DNA from: Qipengyuania xiapuensis
Lineage (GTDB): Bacteria; Pseudomonadota; Alphaproteobacteria; Sphingomonadales; Sphingomonadaceae
Assembly: GCF_019711395.1 (NCBI RefSeq)
Contig: NZ_JAIGNL010000002.1
Coordinates: 663,001-727,000 of the forward strand
Direction: 5' to 3'
DNA: 64,000 nt
Below, one piece after another: positions 1-9,099 of this stretch (position 1 is the first letter of the stretch; every line of letters starts with the position of its first letter). The notes below the pieces were generated by a model. That model worked only from the letters and a program-made list of their open reading frames with translations, was not told where the DNA came from and ran no database searches. The position numbers were made by a program, and so were the translations under genes.

Positions 1-657
1 GCCTGCGGCATTGGCCGATGCGACCGGCTCGTCTGCGGCCATTGCGCCTGCTGCTTCGGCTTCGCTCGGCGCTTCGCCTTCGACGCTAACGCCTTCCTCT
101 TCGCCTTCGGCTGCGGGAGCCGCAGGTGCGGGCTTGGCGGGTGCCCCGCCATAGGTCGACATGAATTCCATCAGGTTGGCGCGATCTTCAGGCTTGGAGA
201 GGCCTGCGAAGCTCATCTTGGTGCCATTGGCGAAGCCGCGCGGGCTGGTCAGCCAGGCGTCCATGTTTTCCCAGCTCCATTCGCCGCCATGGCCAGACAG
301 GGCCGAGGAATAGGCGAAACCTGCGGCGTGGCCGCCAATGGCCGCTCCCATCACACCGTAAAGGTTCGGACCAATGCCGTTCGCGCCGCCCTGATCGATC
401 GTGTGGCAGGCGGTGCACTTGGCGAACACGCGCTCGCCCGCAGCAGCGTCGGCCGAAGCCAGCAGCGTGCCGAGGTCGGGACCCGCATCGGCGCCGCCTT
501 CTTCTTCCGCACCTTCGACGAAATAGCCCCAGTCCTTGTCCTCGGGATATTCATTGCTGTCGGCATGGAAATACATGCCGGCACCGATCGAAGCGCCGAG
601 CGCGACGATGCCCGAGAAGAGAACCCAGCCGGAAGCGGTGTTGAAACGATCGTCCAT
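1..657 (-). CDS. membrane-anchored cytochrome c (C-terminus cut by window edge)
   Basis: A mono-heme c-type cytochrome, probably carrying electrons between the bc1 complex and terminal oxidases at the periplasmic face of the inner membrane. Reading leftward from ATG at 657, the protein starts MDDRFNTASGW, has one hydrophobic anchor (about residues 10-27), then a class I cytochrome c domain with the heme site CTACH and a later KMSF segment giving the Met ligand. After the heme domain comes an Ala/Pro/Glu-rich acidic tail that is still open at base 1, so the C-terminus is missing. It is divergent from pheA. This resembles the CycM/cytochrome c552 type of alphaproteobacteria; the exact partner oxidase is inference. 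Confidence 0.88.
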   Translation of the reverse strand, partial: MDDRFNTASGWVLFSGIVALGASIGAGMYFHADSNEYPEDKDWGYFVEGAEEEGGADAGPDLGTLLASADAAAGERVFAKCTACHTIDQGGANGIGPNLYGVMGAAIGGHAAGFAYSSALSGHGGEWSWENMDAWLTSPRGFANGTKMSFAGLSKPEDRANLMEFMSTYGGAPAKPAPAAPAAEGEEEGVSVEGEAPSEAEAAGAMAADEPVASANAAG

Positions 658-800
658 TGCGTGATTGCCTACAAGAATCCGTGTGATCTGATACTCGGGC
701 GCCGCTCTAGTGCCGCAAGGCCCCATACGCAAGTGCCGTAGCGTGTCTTTGGCGCAATAGCGCTTGCGACGCGGGAAATGGCCGTTAACACGCATCCCCC

Positions 801-1694
801 ATGCGTACTTTTGCCCAGCCCGCCATCGACATGGTCGACACGATGCGAACCGCCGCCGCGGCCGATCCCGCGCGCGCGATCGCCTTTGGCGGCGCGCCGG
901 GATCCAACTCGCACCAGGCGGCCATGCGGTTCGATCCCGAATGCCTGCCCCTTCCCTTCCTCGGCTTCGAGGATGCGCTCGACGCGGTGAAGCAGGGCAA
1001 TGCGGGCTGCGCGATGATCCCGATCGAGAACAGCCAGCATGGCCGCGTGTCGGATATCCACTTCCTGCTGCCCGAAAGCGGGCTGTCGATCGTGGCAGAG
1101 CATTTCATGCGCATCACCCACTCGCTGATGGCGACCGGCCCCGGCCCGTTCGAGGCGGCCTACAGCCATCCGCAGGCGCTCGGCCAGTCGCGCCACTTCC
1201 TCCAGGAACGCGGCATCGTCGCCCTGACCCACGCCGATACCGCGGGTGCCGCGGCCTATGTCGCCGAGATGCAGGACCCGCGCTTCTGCGCCATCGCCCC
1301 GCCCATGGCCGCCGAGCTATACGGGCTCGATATCATCGAGGAAGCGGTCGAGGACGCGCATGACAACACGACCCGCTTCGTCGTCCTCGCGAAGGAACCG
1401 CGCGATCCTGCCGGAATCGAGGCCGAGCAGACAATGACCACCTTCATCTTCGAGGTGAAGAACATCCCCGCCGCGCTCTACAAGGCGCTCGGCTGCTTTG
1501 CGACCAATGGCGTCAACATGACCAAGCTCGAAAGCTATCAGAAGGGCGCGAGCTTTGCCGCCACGCGCTTCTATGCCGACATCGAGGGCGCGCCCGGCGA
1601 TCCGCGGGTCGATGCCGCGCTCGAGGAACTCGCTTTCCAGACCAACGAAGTCCGCCTCCTCGGCAGCTATGCCCAGGCCCGCAAGCGGGGCTGA
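801..1694 (+). CDS. pheA: prephenate dehydratase
   Basis: Converts prephenate to phenylpyruvate in phenylalanine synthesis. The 297-residue protein has an N-terminal PDT domain with the catalytic TRF triad in DNTTRFVVL (about residue 190), followed by an ACT regulatory domain (FEVKNIPAALYKAL onward) containing KLESYQKG. That replaces the usual ESRP signature for phenylalanine binding, so feedback may be altered but the site is recognisable. There is no fused chorismate mutase. No Shine-Dalgarno is visible before ATG 801, and ATGs at 831 and 843 are alternatives. A strong hairpin follows the stop. Confidence 0.93.
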   Translation: MRTFAQPAIDMVDTMRTAAAADPARAIAFGGAPGSNSHQAAMRFDPECLPLPFLGFEDALDAVKQGNAGCAMIPIENSQHGRVSDIHFLLPESGLSIVAEHFMRITHSLMATGPGPFEAAYSHPQALGQSRHFLQERGIVALTHADTAGAAAYVAEMQDPRFCAIAPPMAAELYGLDIIEEAVEDAHDNTTRFVVLAKEPRDPAGIEAEQTMTTFIFEVKNIPAALYKALGCFATNGVNMTKLESYQKGASFAATRFYADIEGAPGDPRVDAALEELAFQTNEVRLLGSYAQARKRG

Positions 1695-1702
1695 AGCTCG
1701 CT

Positions 1703-1736
1703 CCCCGACCTACCGCTTCGCTACCTGAGGTCGGGG
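1703..1736 (+). terminator. hairpin after pheA
   Basis: A perfect 9-bp stem (CCCCGACCT at 1703-1711 with AGGTCGGGG at 1728-1736) encloses a 16-nt loop just after the pheA stop. There is no clear T-run, so it may act as a 3' stabiliser or Rho-assisted terminator rather than an intrinsic terminator. Confidence 0.5.
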
Positions 1737-1787
1737 CTGACAGTTAGGTTTCATTTTGCTATCCATTCCCACGGAAGGGAGTGGAGG

Positions 1788-1982
1788 ATGCAGAAGGCGC
1801 TCAAGGCATTGCTGTGGCTCTTGCCGCTGATTTTCGGCGTGGGCTTCCTCGCGCCGGTGATCGCCGAGGGTCTTGTCGCCGCTGGCATTGCGGCACCCTT
1901 CGGCCTCGGCGCACTGACCTTCGGCTTGCTGGTCGGCGGCGTCTGGGGCGCTTTTGCGACGGTCACGGGGCGCTGGATATGA
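1788..1982 (+). CDS. small hydrophobic membrane protein (64 aa)
   Basis: Not recognised as a named family. It is a 64-residue protein with two hydrophobic stretches (about residues 5-30 and 36-58) and a purine-rich ribosome site (GGAAGGGA then GGAGG) before ATG 1788, so it looks translated. Its stop overlaps the start of the downstream desaturase (ATGA, 1979-1982), which implies translational coupling. A role as a membrane partner or assembly helper of the desaturase is inference from that coupling only. Confidence 0.6.
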   Translation: MQKALKALLWLLPLIFGVGFLAPVIAEGLVAAGIAAPFGLGALTFGLLVGGVWGAFATVTGRWI

Positions 1983-2860
1983 ACGCGCCGGCCACCAATC
2001 CAGCCGATCTCTCGGCGCTGTCCGACGCTGAACTGCGCAAGCTCGAGAACAAGATCGCCCGCAAGCACTCGGGCATGTTCCCCTGGGGCATCGTGACATG
2101 GGCCTTCGGCAATCTCGCCGTGTGGCTCGCGCTCTGGCCGCTGGTGATCCTCGAGGTCATCCCGCTGTGGCTGAGCTTCATCGTCGCAACAGTGAACATT
2201 GCGCTGGTCTACCTGCCTACCCATGACGCGCAGCATCACATCATCGGCAGGCCCGGACAGAAGCTGTACTGGCTGAACGAGCTGGTCGGCCACGCCACCA
2301 GCTGGGTCATGGTCTATCCTTACGAAGTCCTGCGCGTCACGCACATGGACCATCACAGGCACACCAATGATCCCGACCTAGACGTCGACATCACCAGCCA
2401 TGCCGACAACGCCTGGTCAGCGATCTGGAAAACGATCCGCCAGCGCCAACCGAACGGGAAGCGCTCCGGCGATTATCTGCGCTGCCTCGACCGTCACGGT
2501 AGGCAGGACCTTATCCTGCTCGCAATCGGGTACCGCCTCGGATTCTATGCGATCCTCATAGCGCTGGCGTGGAACGGTCTCGCGCTCGAGGCCTTCTTCC
2601 TCTGGTGGCTGCCCTACCAGATCGCGATCACCTACATCCTGTTCTTCCTCTCGTGGGCACCGCACAGCCCGGGCATGGGACAGGGCCGCTATCGCGACAC
2701 GAAGAACTGGCGCTCGAAGGTCGGGAATATCCTCAGCATGGGCATGCAGTATCACGTGGTCCACCACCTGCATCCCTACATCCCGCTGATGCGCACGCCG
2801 GCGGCCTATCGCGAGATGAAACCCATTCTCGAGGCGCGCGGCGTCCAGCTGGAAATGTAG
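1979..2860 (+). CDS. fatty acid desaturase / carotenoid hydroxylase family membrane di-iron protein
   Basis: A 293-residue integral membrane di-iron oxygenase-type enzyme. The three histidine clusters of the desaturase/hydroxylase superfamily are visible: HDAQHH (after LPT), HMDHHRH, and HVVHHLHP near the C-terminus. Four or so hydrophobic segments lie between them. The start at 1979 is chosen because it overlaps the stop of the preceding 64-aa gene (ATGA) and gives a natural N-terminus (MNAPATNP); the frame stays open further upstream but that would swallow the small gene. Substrate could be an acyl chain or a carotenoid (CrtR-like beta-carotene hydroxylases share these boxes); sequence alone does not decide. 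Confidence 0.85.
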   Translation: MNAPATNPADLSALSDAELRKLENKIARKHSGMFPWGIVTWAFGNLAVWLALWPLVILEVIPLWLSFIVATVNIALVYLPTHDAQHHIIGRPGQKLYWLNELVGHATSWVMVYPYEVLRVTHMDHHRHTNDPDLDVDITSHADNAWSAIWKTIRQRQPNGKRSGDYLRCLDRHGRQDLILLAIGYRLGFYAILIALAWNGLALEAFFLWWLPYQIAITYILFFLSWAPHSPGMGQGRYRDTKNWRSKVGNILSMGMQYHVVHHLHPYIPLMRTPAAYREMKPILEARGVQLEM

Positions 2861-2896
2861 GCCGGACGCTTTCGCCCGGCCCACAAGTGTTGCGCG

Positions 2897-3346
2897 TCAG
2901 TCGCGCCAGACGAGGCGCTTGATCAGCACATCGCCCAGGACCTTGCGATATTTCGCGCGGTCGCCGCTTTCGGCCTGCAGCTGCTGGATGTTGCGCTGCA
3001 TGTATTCGCGCATCTGCCGGTTGCGCGCTTCCCATTCCTCGTTGCTTTCGAACGTGTCGAAGCGCGTGATCAGCCACATGTCGGGCTCGCCCTCGCGGCC
3101 GTGGGTGTTCGACCAGATCTCGTAGCTTTCGATCCATCCCTGCGAGACGGCGTAGTCCATCCGCTTGCGCCATTCGGTGGCCAGCCACGTGGCGTATTTG
3201 AAGCCGCCGCCGTCTTCGATGCTGATCCCGGTAACTTCGATCCATTCCGCACCGGTCAGCGGATACTGGTCCTGTGCGGACGCGGCCTGCGGCATCGCAA
3301 AGGCCAATGCCGAAGCGATCAGGGCGGATTTCATCAGGTGTTTCAT
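2897..3346 (-). CDS. secreted protein of unknown function (149 aa)
   Basis: Not recognised. The N-terminus is a clear Sec signal peptide (MKHLMKSALIASALAFAMPQ, cleavage likely after ASA, residue 24), leaving a mature domain of about 125 residues rich in Trp, Glu and Arg with an acidic/aromatic middle. The pattern of alternating short strands and helices could suit a dimeric alpha/beta-barrel fold, but I cannot support a family. It is convergent with the desaturase, with a short GGCCGG/CCGGCC inverted repeat (2860-2881) between them. Confidence 0.7.
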   Translation of the reverse strand: MKHLMKSALIASALAFAMPQAASAQDQYPLTGAEWIEVTGISIEDGGGFKYATWLATEWRKRMDYAVSQGWIESYEIWSNTHGREGEPDMWLITRFDTFESNEEWEARNRQMREYMQRNIQQLQAESGDRAKYRKVLGDVLIKRLVWRD

Positions 3347-3549
3347 GCGGGTGACTCCCCTCGTTGAGTGCTGCGACCCAAGAGTGGCGTCAGGGCCATC
3401 ACGGCCCGATTGTTGTTAGATTATTCACCAACGCGGCACGAAATCTGCGCCCGGCGCCGCGCTGAGTCAAAGCGCTGCGGCAAGCCGTTGCGAATCCGAG
3501 GTTTTACGGCTGCTTCGAGCGGATTTGTGCGCCGCAGCGACTCGAAAGT

Positions 3550-4647
3550 CTACTCGTCGCCGTAGATCGCGACCTCGTTCACACCTTCGCTGGTCGCGCG
3601 GCCCCGGTACATGCCCGCGGTGTTGAAGCTGTAAAGCGCATGACCGTCCGGCGTGACGACAATCACGCCGCCGTCGCCGCCAAGCGCCTTGACCTCTGCC
3701 ATGACGCTGTCCGCCGCCCACTGGACCTCATCCTCGGGCAATCGGCCGCTGATGTAGATCACGTCTCTCTCTTCCGCCCGTGCTACGGCTTCCATCGCGA
3801 CGGCGACATCTTCGTCTTCCACCTTCTGCGCCATGCGCAGCCGCGTGCAGATCTCGTGCGCTACGCCGACCCGGATGAAATACTCGCCCCAGCCGGTCGC
3901 CGAAACGGCGCAACTGCGGTTGTCGGCATAGGTGCCTGCGCCGATGATCGGGGCATCGCCGATACGGCCCCAGCGCTTGCCCGTCATCCCGCCGGTGGAG
4001 GTGCCCGCGGCCATGTTGCCGTTCGTGTCGAGCGCGACCGCACCGACCGTGCCGAACTTGATATCGACATCGATCGCGGAGAGCTGGCGCGCCTTCATCC
4101 GCTCGAGCGCCTCGCGGCGACTGTCGGTGTCGAAGTATTCGCCCGGCACCATTTCGAGGCCCTGTTCGGATGCGAATGTCTCCGCACCCTGGCCTGCCAG
4201 CATGACATGCGGACTGTCGGTCATGACCTTGCGCGCAAGCAGGATCGGATTGCGGATGTTGGTGACACCCGCGACCGCGCCGGCATCGCGGTTGCGCCCG
4301 TCCATGATCGAGGCGTCGAGCTCATGTCCGCCCTCCCAGGTATAGACCGCCCCGCGCCCGGCATTGAAGCGTGGATCGTCTTCCAGCAGCAGGATCGCCG
4401 CCTCGATCGCATCCATCGCATTGCCGCCTTCGGCGAGGATCTTCGAACCCGCGTCGAGCGCGCGCTGGAGCGAGGCGCGATATTCCGCCTCGGCTTCGGC
4501 ACTCATGTTCTCGCGAGCGATCGTGCCGGCCCCGCCGTGGATCGCGAACGACCATCTCGGCTCGTGGTCGTCGGCCTGCGCGGGGGTTGAAAAAGCGGCG
4601 ATCGCAAGTGCGATGGCGGCGACGAAACGGGCGTGGATTTCTCTCAT
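3550..4647 (-). CDS. iaaA: isoaspartyl peptidase / L-asparaginase (Ntn hydrolase), exported
   Basis: A Thr-type N-terminal nucleophile amidohydrolase that cleaves isoaspartyl dipeptides and asparagine. From ATG 4647 the protein is 365 residues: a Sec signal peptide (ending STPAQA), the family opening FAIHGGAGT, the NAGRGAVYT substrate-loop motif, and the autoprocessing site GTVGAVALD with the nucleophile Thr about residue 200, followed by TSTGGMTGK. A longer reading frame starts at a GTG (4677), but the ATG leaves a cleaner signal peptide. Export to the periplasm suggests a role in peptide scavenging. Confidence 0.9.
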   Translation of the reverse strand: MREIHARFVAAIALAIAAFSTPAQADDHEPRWSFAIHGGAGTIARENMSAEAEAEYRASLQRALDAGSKILAEGGNAMDAIEAAILLLEDDPRFNAGRGAVYTWEGGHELDASIMDGRNRDAGAVAGVTNIRNPILLARKVMTDSPHVMLAGQGAETFASEQGLEMVPGEYFDTDSRREALERMKARQLSAIDVDIKFGTVGAVALDTNGNMAAGTSTGGMTGKRWGRIGDAPIIGAGTYADNRSCAVSATGWGEYFIRVGVAHEICTRLRMAQKVEDEDVAVAMEAVARAEERDVIYISGRLPEDEVQWAADSVMAEVKALGGDGGVIVVTPDGHALYSFNTAGMYRGRATSEGVNEVAIYGDE

Positions 4648-4757
4648 GGCGCTGGGATAGCACGCAAAGTTATCCACTCAATCCCCACCCGCCCTTTTGG
4701 ATAGAAACGACAAGCGTGATAGCCGTGACGCTACGGAAACCAATGGGGAGAGGTTTC

Positions 4758-5942
4758 ATGATTTTCGACAGATATCGTTTCGACCAGCAACTCGCCATGG
4801 AGCTTGGAGAGAAGCTCCTGTTCGCGGCGGTTGCGCTGCTCATCACCTGGCTTGCCGCGCGCGCGGCAAAATGGACTTTCGCAAAGCTCGTCGACACGGT
4901 CGACTTCTTCAAGCGCGGGACCGGAAACGGCCAGTCGCTGGGGGAATCGCTCGGCAAGATAGTATCCTTGCTGATCTGGCTGTTCGGCTTGCTCGTCATC
5001 TTGAACATCCTCGAGCTGGGCGGGGTCGCAGGACCTATCGACAGCCTGCTCGAGAACGTCGTCGACTTCCTGCCCAACCTGCTGTGGGCCGGACTGATCT
5101 TCTTCATCGGCATGATGGTGGCGCGGATCGTGCGCGATCTGGTTGTCACCACGCTGCAGACGGTGGATTTCGACAAATGGGCCAACCGCGGCGGCGTCGA
5201 CAATGTCACCGGCAATTCGGCCATCAGCAAGACCATCGGCACGATCGTATACGTCCTGATCGCCATTCCGGTGGCGATCGCTGCGCTCGAACAGCTGGAA
5301 ATCCAGTCGATCAGCGAACCTGCATCCGACATGCTGCGGATGATCTTTGCCGCCATCCCGAACATCATCGCCGCGGCGATCCTGCTCGGCATCGGCTATC
5401 TCATCAGCCGTTTCGTGGTGCAGATCGTGAAGGAAGTGCTGCCGGGGCTCGGTGTCGACCGGGCGTTGTCGGAAAGCGGCCTTGTCGCTGAAGGAACCAC
5501 CGCAAGCGGGATCATCGCCCGTATCGCACAGGTGGCGATCATCCTGTTCTTCGCCATCGCTGCAACGCGCATCCTCGGCTTTCCCGAGCTGACCGCGATC
5601 CTCGACCAGCTGCTCGAGCTGGGTGGACGGGTCATCTTCGGCGCGGTCGTGATCGCCTTCGGCTTCCTGATCGCCAACCTGCTCGCCCGCCTCATCGCCG
5701 GGGATGCAGGCAGCAGCACGGCGGCGACCATCGTGCGCTGGGCAACCATCATCCTGTTCGTGTTCATGGGCCTGCAGTTCACCGGCATCGGCGGGATGAT
5801 CCCGGCCAATGCGCTGACGATCCTGATCGCCGGCATCGCGGTGGCAGGCGCGCTCGCCTTCGGCCTTGGTGGCCGCGACTGGGCGGCGCGCAAGCTCGAC
5901 CAGATGGACAATGACCTGGGAGGAACAGGTCCCAAGACCTGA
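4758..5942 (+). CDS. membrane protein with conserved TM-helix repeats (mechanosensitive-channel-like)
   Basis: A 394-residue polytopic protein with repeated amphipathic TM-helix units (for example the related stretches starting LLENVVDFLPNLLWAGLIFF, MIFAAIPNIIAAAILLGIGY and ILDQLLELGGRVIFGAVVIA), each followed by a loop, as in the Pfam conserved TM helix family related to small mechanosensitive channels. It ends in a hydrophobic segment and a GLGGRDWAARK motif similar to the end of the MscS pore region. The soluble MscS beta domain is absent. ATG 4758 is preferred over 4743 because GGGGAGAGG lies at the right distance before it. An intrinsic terminator follows. Channel function is inference. 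Confidence 0.82.
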   Translation: MIFDRYRFDQQLAMELGEKLLFAAVALLITWLAARAAKWTFAKLVDTVDFFKRGTGNGQSLGESLGKIVSLLIWLFGLLVILNILELGGVAGPIDSLLENVVDFLPNLLWAGLIFFIGMMVARIVRDLVVTTLQTVDFDKWANRGGVDNVTGNSAISKTIGTIVYVLIAIPVAIAALEQLEIQSISEPASDMLRMIFAAIPNIIAAAILLGIGYLISRFVVQIVKEVLPGLGVDRALSESGLVAEGTTASGIIARIAQVAIILFFAIAATRILGFPELTAILDQLLELGGRVIFGAVVIAFGFLIANLLARLIAGDAGSSTAATIVRWATIILFVFMGLQFTGIGGMIPANALTILIAGIAVAGALAFGLGGRDWAARKLDQMDNDLGGTGPKT

Positions 5943-5988
5943 CCGACCGGTCAAGAACCAGTACCCCAAGGAGAGAGGGGCCTGAGAG

Positions 5989-6022
5989 GGCGCGGGACCA
6001 AAAGGTCTCGCGCCCCTTTTTC
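5989..6022 (+). terminator. intrinsic terminator
   Basis: An 11-bp stem with one G-U pair (GGCGCGGGACC with GGTCTCGCGCC) around an AAAA loop is followed by a T-run (CCTTTTTCTTT). It closes the upstream TM-helix-repeat gene just before the S9 peptidase. Confidence 0.85.
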
Positions 6023-6058
6023 TTTGTGCTAGGCCTTCCCGCGCAAAGGGAGATCGGC

Positions 6059-8140
6059 ATGAAGGCATGGATTGGTGCGGGCGCTGCGCTGGCGGCGTTG
6101 TGGTCGGCGACGGCGCTGGCACAGGATGGCGCGGCGGACACGGGACAGGACGATCGCCGGTTCACTTCGCAGGACGTCTTCGACCTCGAATATGCCGACG
6201 ACCCGCGCATCGCGCCCGACGGCCGCCACGTTCTTTACACGCGCCGCTCCAACAACATCATGACCGACCGCACCGAGGGCGCGCTGTGGCTTGCCGCGCT
6301 CGACGGCAGCTCTAACCGCCTGCTGCTCGATGGCGCGAGCGGCGGCGAATGGTCGCCCGACGGCACGCGCATCGCCTATACCGGCAGCGACGACGACGGG
6401 CGCAGCGCGATCTTCCTCCGCTGGATGGACACCGGCCAGGTCCAGCGCGTCGCGGCGCTCAGCGAGGGTGCAGGCAACATCGCGTGGTCGCCCGACGGCG
6501 AATGGATCGCCTTCACCTCCCGCGTCGACGGCGATACCGCTCCGCTCGCCAAGGCGCCGCCCAAGCCTGAAGGCGCCAAATGGTCTCCGCCGGTCAAGGT
6601 GATCGACCATGCCCGCTACCGTAGCGACGGCGCGGGCTTCATCGACGTGACCTTCAGCCACGTCTTCGTCGTTCCGGCAGGCGGCGGCACGCCGCGCCAG
6701 CTCACCAGCGGCGAATTCAACCACTCCGGCCCGCTCGAGTGGACGGCGCGAGGCGACGCGATCCTCTTCTCCGCCAATCGCAACGAGAGCTGGGAATTGC
6801 AGACGGTCGAGGGCGACATCTGGCAGGTCATGGTCGCCGACAAGAGCCTGCGACAGGTCACAAGCGGCAGCGGCCTCGAGACCTCGCCGCAGCTTTCGCC
6901 CGACGGGCGCAGCGTCGCCTTCGTGTGCATGCCCAATGTAAAACGACCCGTCTGGCAAGTGGACGTCTGCGTGCGCAATCTCGACGGCACGGGCGGGCGC
7001 AACCTCACCCAGAACCTCGACCGCGAGGTGGAGAATATCCGCTGGGAAGGAAGCCACATCTATTTCGCCTTCGATGATCGCGGCATCCGCAAGGTCGGCC
7101 GCGTGTCGCCTTCGGGCGGGGCTGTCGAAACCGTGGTCGAGGGCCTTTCGGGCACCACGCTGGGAAGACCCTATACCAGCGGCACTTTCGACGTATCGGA
7201 CCGCGGCACGCTCGTCTGGACGCAAGGTGCGCACGATCGCCCCGCAGACCTTTACGCGCGTACCGGCAGGAATACCCGCAAGCTGACCGCGTTGAACGAG
7301 GACCTCCTCGCCCACCGCGAGCTCGGCCAGATCCACGAGATCACCTACGCCTCCTCGCATGACGGGACCGAAATCCAGGGCTGGTACGTGACCCCGCCGG
7401 GTTTCGACCCGTCGAAGAAATATCCCCTGCTTCTCGAAATCCACGGCGGCCCGCACGCTGCCTACGGCCCGCATTTTTCCGCCGAGATCCAGCGCTACGC
7501 GGCAGAAGGCTATGTAGTCTTCTACGACAACCACCGCGGCAGCTCTTCCTACGGCGAGGAATTCGGCCTGCTGCTCGAGCACAAGTATTCGAGCCCCGAT
7601 GATGCCGCCGACCACATGTCCGGCGTCGATGCGATGATCGCCAAGGGTTTCATCGACGAGGAGAACCTCTTCGTGACCGGCGGATCGGCAGGCGGCATCG
7701 CGACCGCCTATCTCGTAGGCCTGACCGACCGCTTCAATGCGGCCGCAGCGGCGAAGCCGGTGATCAACTGGCTGAGCAAGACGCTGACGGCGGACAGCTA
7801 CATCTTCCAGACCTTCCACCAGTTCCCCGGAATGCCGTGGGAAGTGCCGATGCACTACTGGGAGCGCTCGCCGCTGAGCCTCGTCGGCAATGTGACCACG
7901 CCGACGATGCTGTTGACGGGCGAGGAAGACCAGCGCACGCCCATCACCGAGAGCGAGCAGTTCTACCAGGCACTGAAGCTGCGCGGAGTGGACACGGTGC
8001 TGGTGCGCGTGCCCGAAAGCTCGCATGGCATTGCGGCACGGCCATCGCGCCTGATCGCCAAGGCCGACAACATCCTCGCATGGTTCGAACGCTACCGGAC
8101 CGACAAGCCCGAAGACGAAAAGGAAGGTGACGAGCAATGA
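6059..8140 (+). CDS. S9 family peptidase (acylaminoacyl-peptidase / dipeptidyl-peptidase type), exported
   Basis: A 693-residue serine peptidase of the prolyl oligopeptidase family. ATG 6059 follows GGGAGAT and opens a Sec signal peptide (MKAWIGAGAALAALWSATAL, cleavage near ALAQ). An N-terminal beta-propeller with WD40-like TolB repeats (SPDG motifs recurring at EWSPDGT, AWSPDGE, QLSPDGR) precedes the alpha/beta-hydrolase domain. The catalytic triad is visible: Ser543 in GGSAGG, Asp624 in TGEEDQRTP, His656 in SSHGI. It likely trims oligopeptides in the periplasm. The stop overlaps the next start (ATGA at 8137-8140), so the SDR is translationally coupled to it. Confidence 0.92.
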   Translation: MKAWIGAGAALAALWSATALAQDGAADTGQDDRRFTSQDVFDLEYADDPRIAPDGRHVLYTRRSNNIMTDRTEGALWLAALDGSSNRLLLDGASGGEWSPDGTRIAYTGSDDDGRSAIFLRWMDTGQVQRVAALSEGAGNIAWSPDGEWIAFTSRVDGDTAPLAKAPPKPEGAKWSPPVKVIDHARYRSDGAGFIDVTFSHVFVVPAGGGTPRQLTSGEFNHSGPLEWTARGDAILFSANRNESWELQTVEGDIWQVMVADKSLRQVTSGSGLETSPQLSPDGRSVAFVCMPNVKRPVWQVDVCVRNLDGTGGRNLTQNLDREVENIRWEGSHIYFAFDDRGIRKVGRVSPSGGAVETVVEGLSGTTLGRPYTSGTFDVSDRGTLVWTQGAHDRPADLYARTGRNTRKLTALNEDLLAHRELGQIHEITYASSHDGTEIQGWYVTPPGFDPSKKYPLLLEIHGGPHAAYGPHFSAEIQRYAAEGYVVFYDNHRGSSSYGEEFGLLLEHKYSSPDDAADHMSGVDAMIAKGFIDEENLFVTGGSAGGIATAYLVGLTDRFNAAAAAKPVINWLSKTLTADSYIFQTFHQFPGMPWEVPMHYWERSPLSLVGNVTTPTMLLTGEEDQRTPITESEQFYQALKLRGVDTVLVRVPESSHGIAARPSRLIAKADNILAWFERYRTDKPEDEKEGDEQ

Positions 8141-9099
8141 GCGAATTCGGATTTTCGAGCACGACCGACGAGGTTCTCGAAGGCAAGAACCTCTCCGGAC
8201 GCACGGCGCTGATCACCGGCGGCTACTCCGGTCTCGGGCAGGAAACCGCCCGCGCGATGGCGGCCAAGGGAGCGCATGTCATCATTTCGGGCCGCGATGC
8301 GACGAAGCTCTCCGCCGCCGCCGATGCGCTGGTCGAAGAGACAGGTGCGAGGATCGATACGCTGGTGTGCGACCTCGCCTCGCTCGACAGCGTGCGCAAG
8401 GCCGCTGCCGAGGCAAACGATCGCTTCGACAAGATCGACCTCCTCATCAACAATGCGGGCGTGATGGCCTGCGAAGAGGCCAAGACTGCCGACGGCTTCG
8501 AAATGCAGTTCGGCACCAACCACATCGGCCATTTCCTGCTCACCAACCTGCTCATGCCGCTGGTCGAGCAGGGCGAGAACCCGCGCATAGTCAACCTGTC
8601 GAGCCGCGGCCACCACATCTCGCCGGTCGATTTCGACGACATCCATTTCGAACGCCGCGACTATGACAAGTGGGTGAGTTACGGCCAGTCGAAAACCGCC
8701 AACGTGTTGTTCGCGGTCGGCCTCGAAAAGCGGCTCGGTGACAAGGGCATCCACTCATACTCGCTCCACCCCGGCGGCATTCACACCAACCTCGGTCGCC
8801 ACATGAGCGAAGAGGACATAGCGAACCTCACCGAGCGCCTCAGGAAGACAGCAGAGGAAAGCGGCCAGGAGCCCACCCCGTTCAAGACGATCCCGCAGGG
8901 CGCAGCGACCACGTGCTGGGTTGCAACGGCCGACGAGCTGCAGGGCGCCGGTGGTCTCTATTGCGAGGATTGCCACGTCGCGAACGAGGACGACGAGGAC
9001 CTGATGGGCGGCGTACGCAGCTATGCCATCGACGAAGGCAATGCCGAACGTCTCTGGCAGGTCAGCGAGGAAATGGTCGGGCAGACCTTCGCCTATTGA
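8137..9099 (+). CDS. short-chain dehydrogenase/reductase (retinol-dehydrogenase-like)
   Basis: A 320-residue NAD(P)-dependent SDR. It has the cofactor motif TGGYSGLG (residues 27-34), the NNAG motif, the catalytic Ser in LSSRGH and YGQSK with Tyr182 and Lys186. Its length and the late NHIGHFLLTNLL and SLHPGGI segments fit the WWOX/retinol-dehydrogenase-like branch; the substrate is unknown. It overlaps the S9 peptidase by 4 nt and its 3' end overlaps the convergent bufC by 7 nt (9093-9099), leaving no room for a terminator. Confidence 0.88.
   Translation: MSEFGFSSTTDEVLEGKNLSGRTALITGGYSGLGQETARAMAAKGAHVIISGRDATKLSAAADALVEETGARIDTLVCDLASLDSVRKAAAEANDRFDKIDLLINNAGVMACEEAKTADGFEMQFGTNHIGHFLLTNLLMPLVEQGENPRIVNLSSRGHHISPVDFDDIHFERRDYDKWVSYGQSKTANVLFAVGLEKRLGDKGIHSYSLHPGGIHTNLGRHMSEEDIANLTERLRKTAEESGQEPTPFKTIPQGAATTCWVATADELQGAGGLYCEDCHVANEDDEDLMGGVRSYAIDEGNAERLWQVSEEMVGQTFAY

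Noticed and set aside
4371..4757. An N-terminal extension of the TM-helix-repeat protein
   Set aside because: It is antisense to iaaA and Arg-rich; a good ribosome site precedes ATG 4758.
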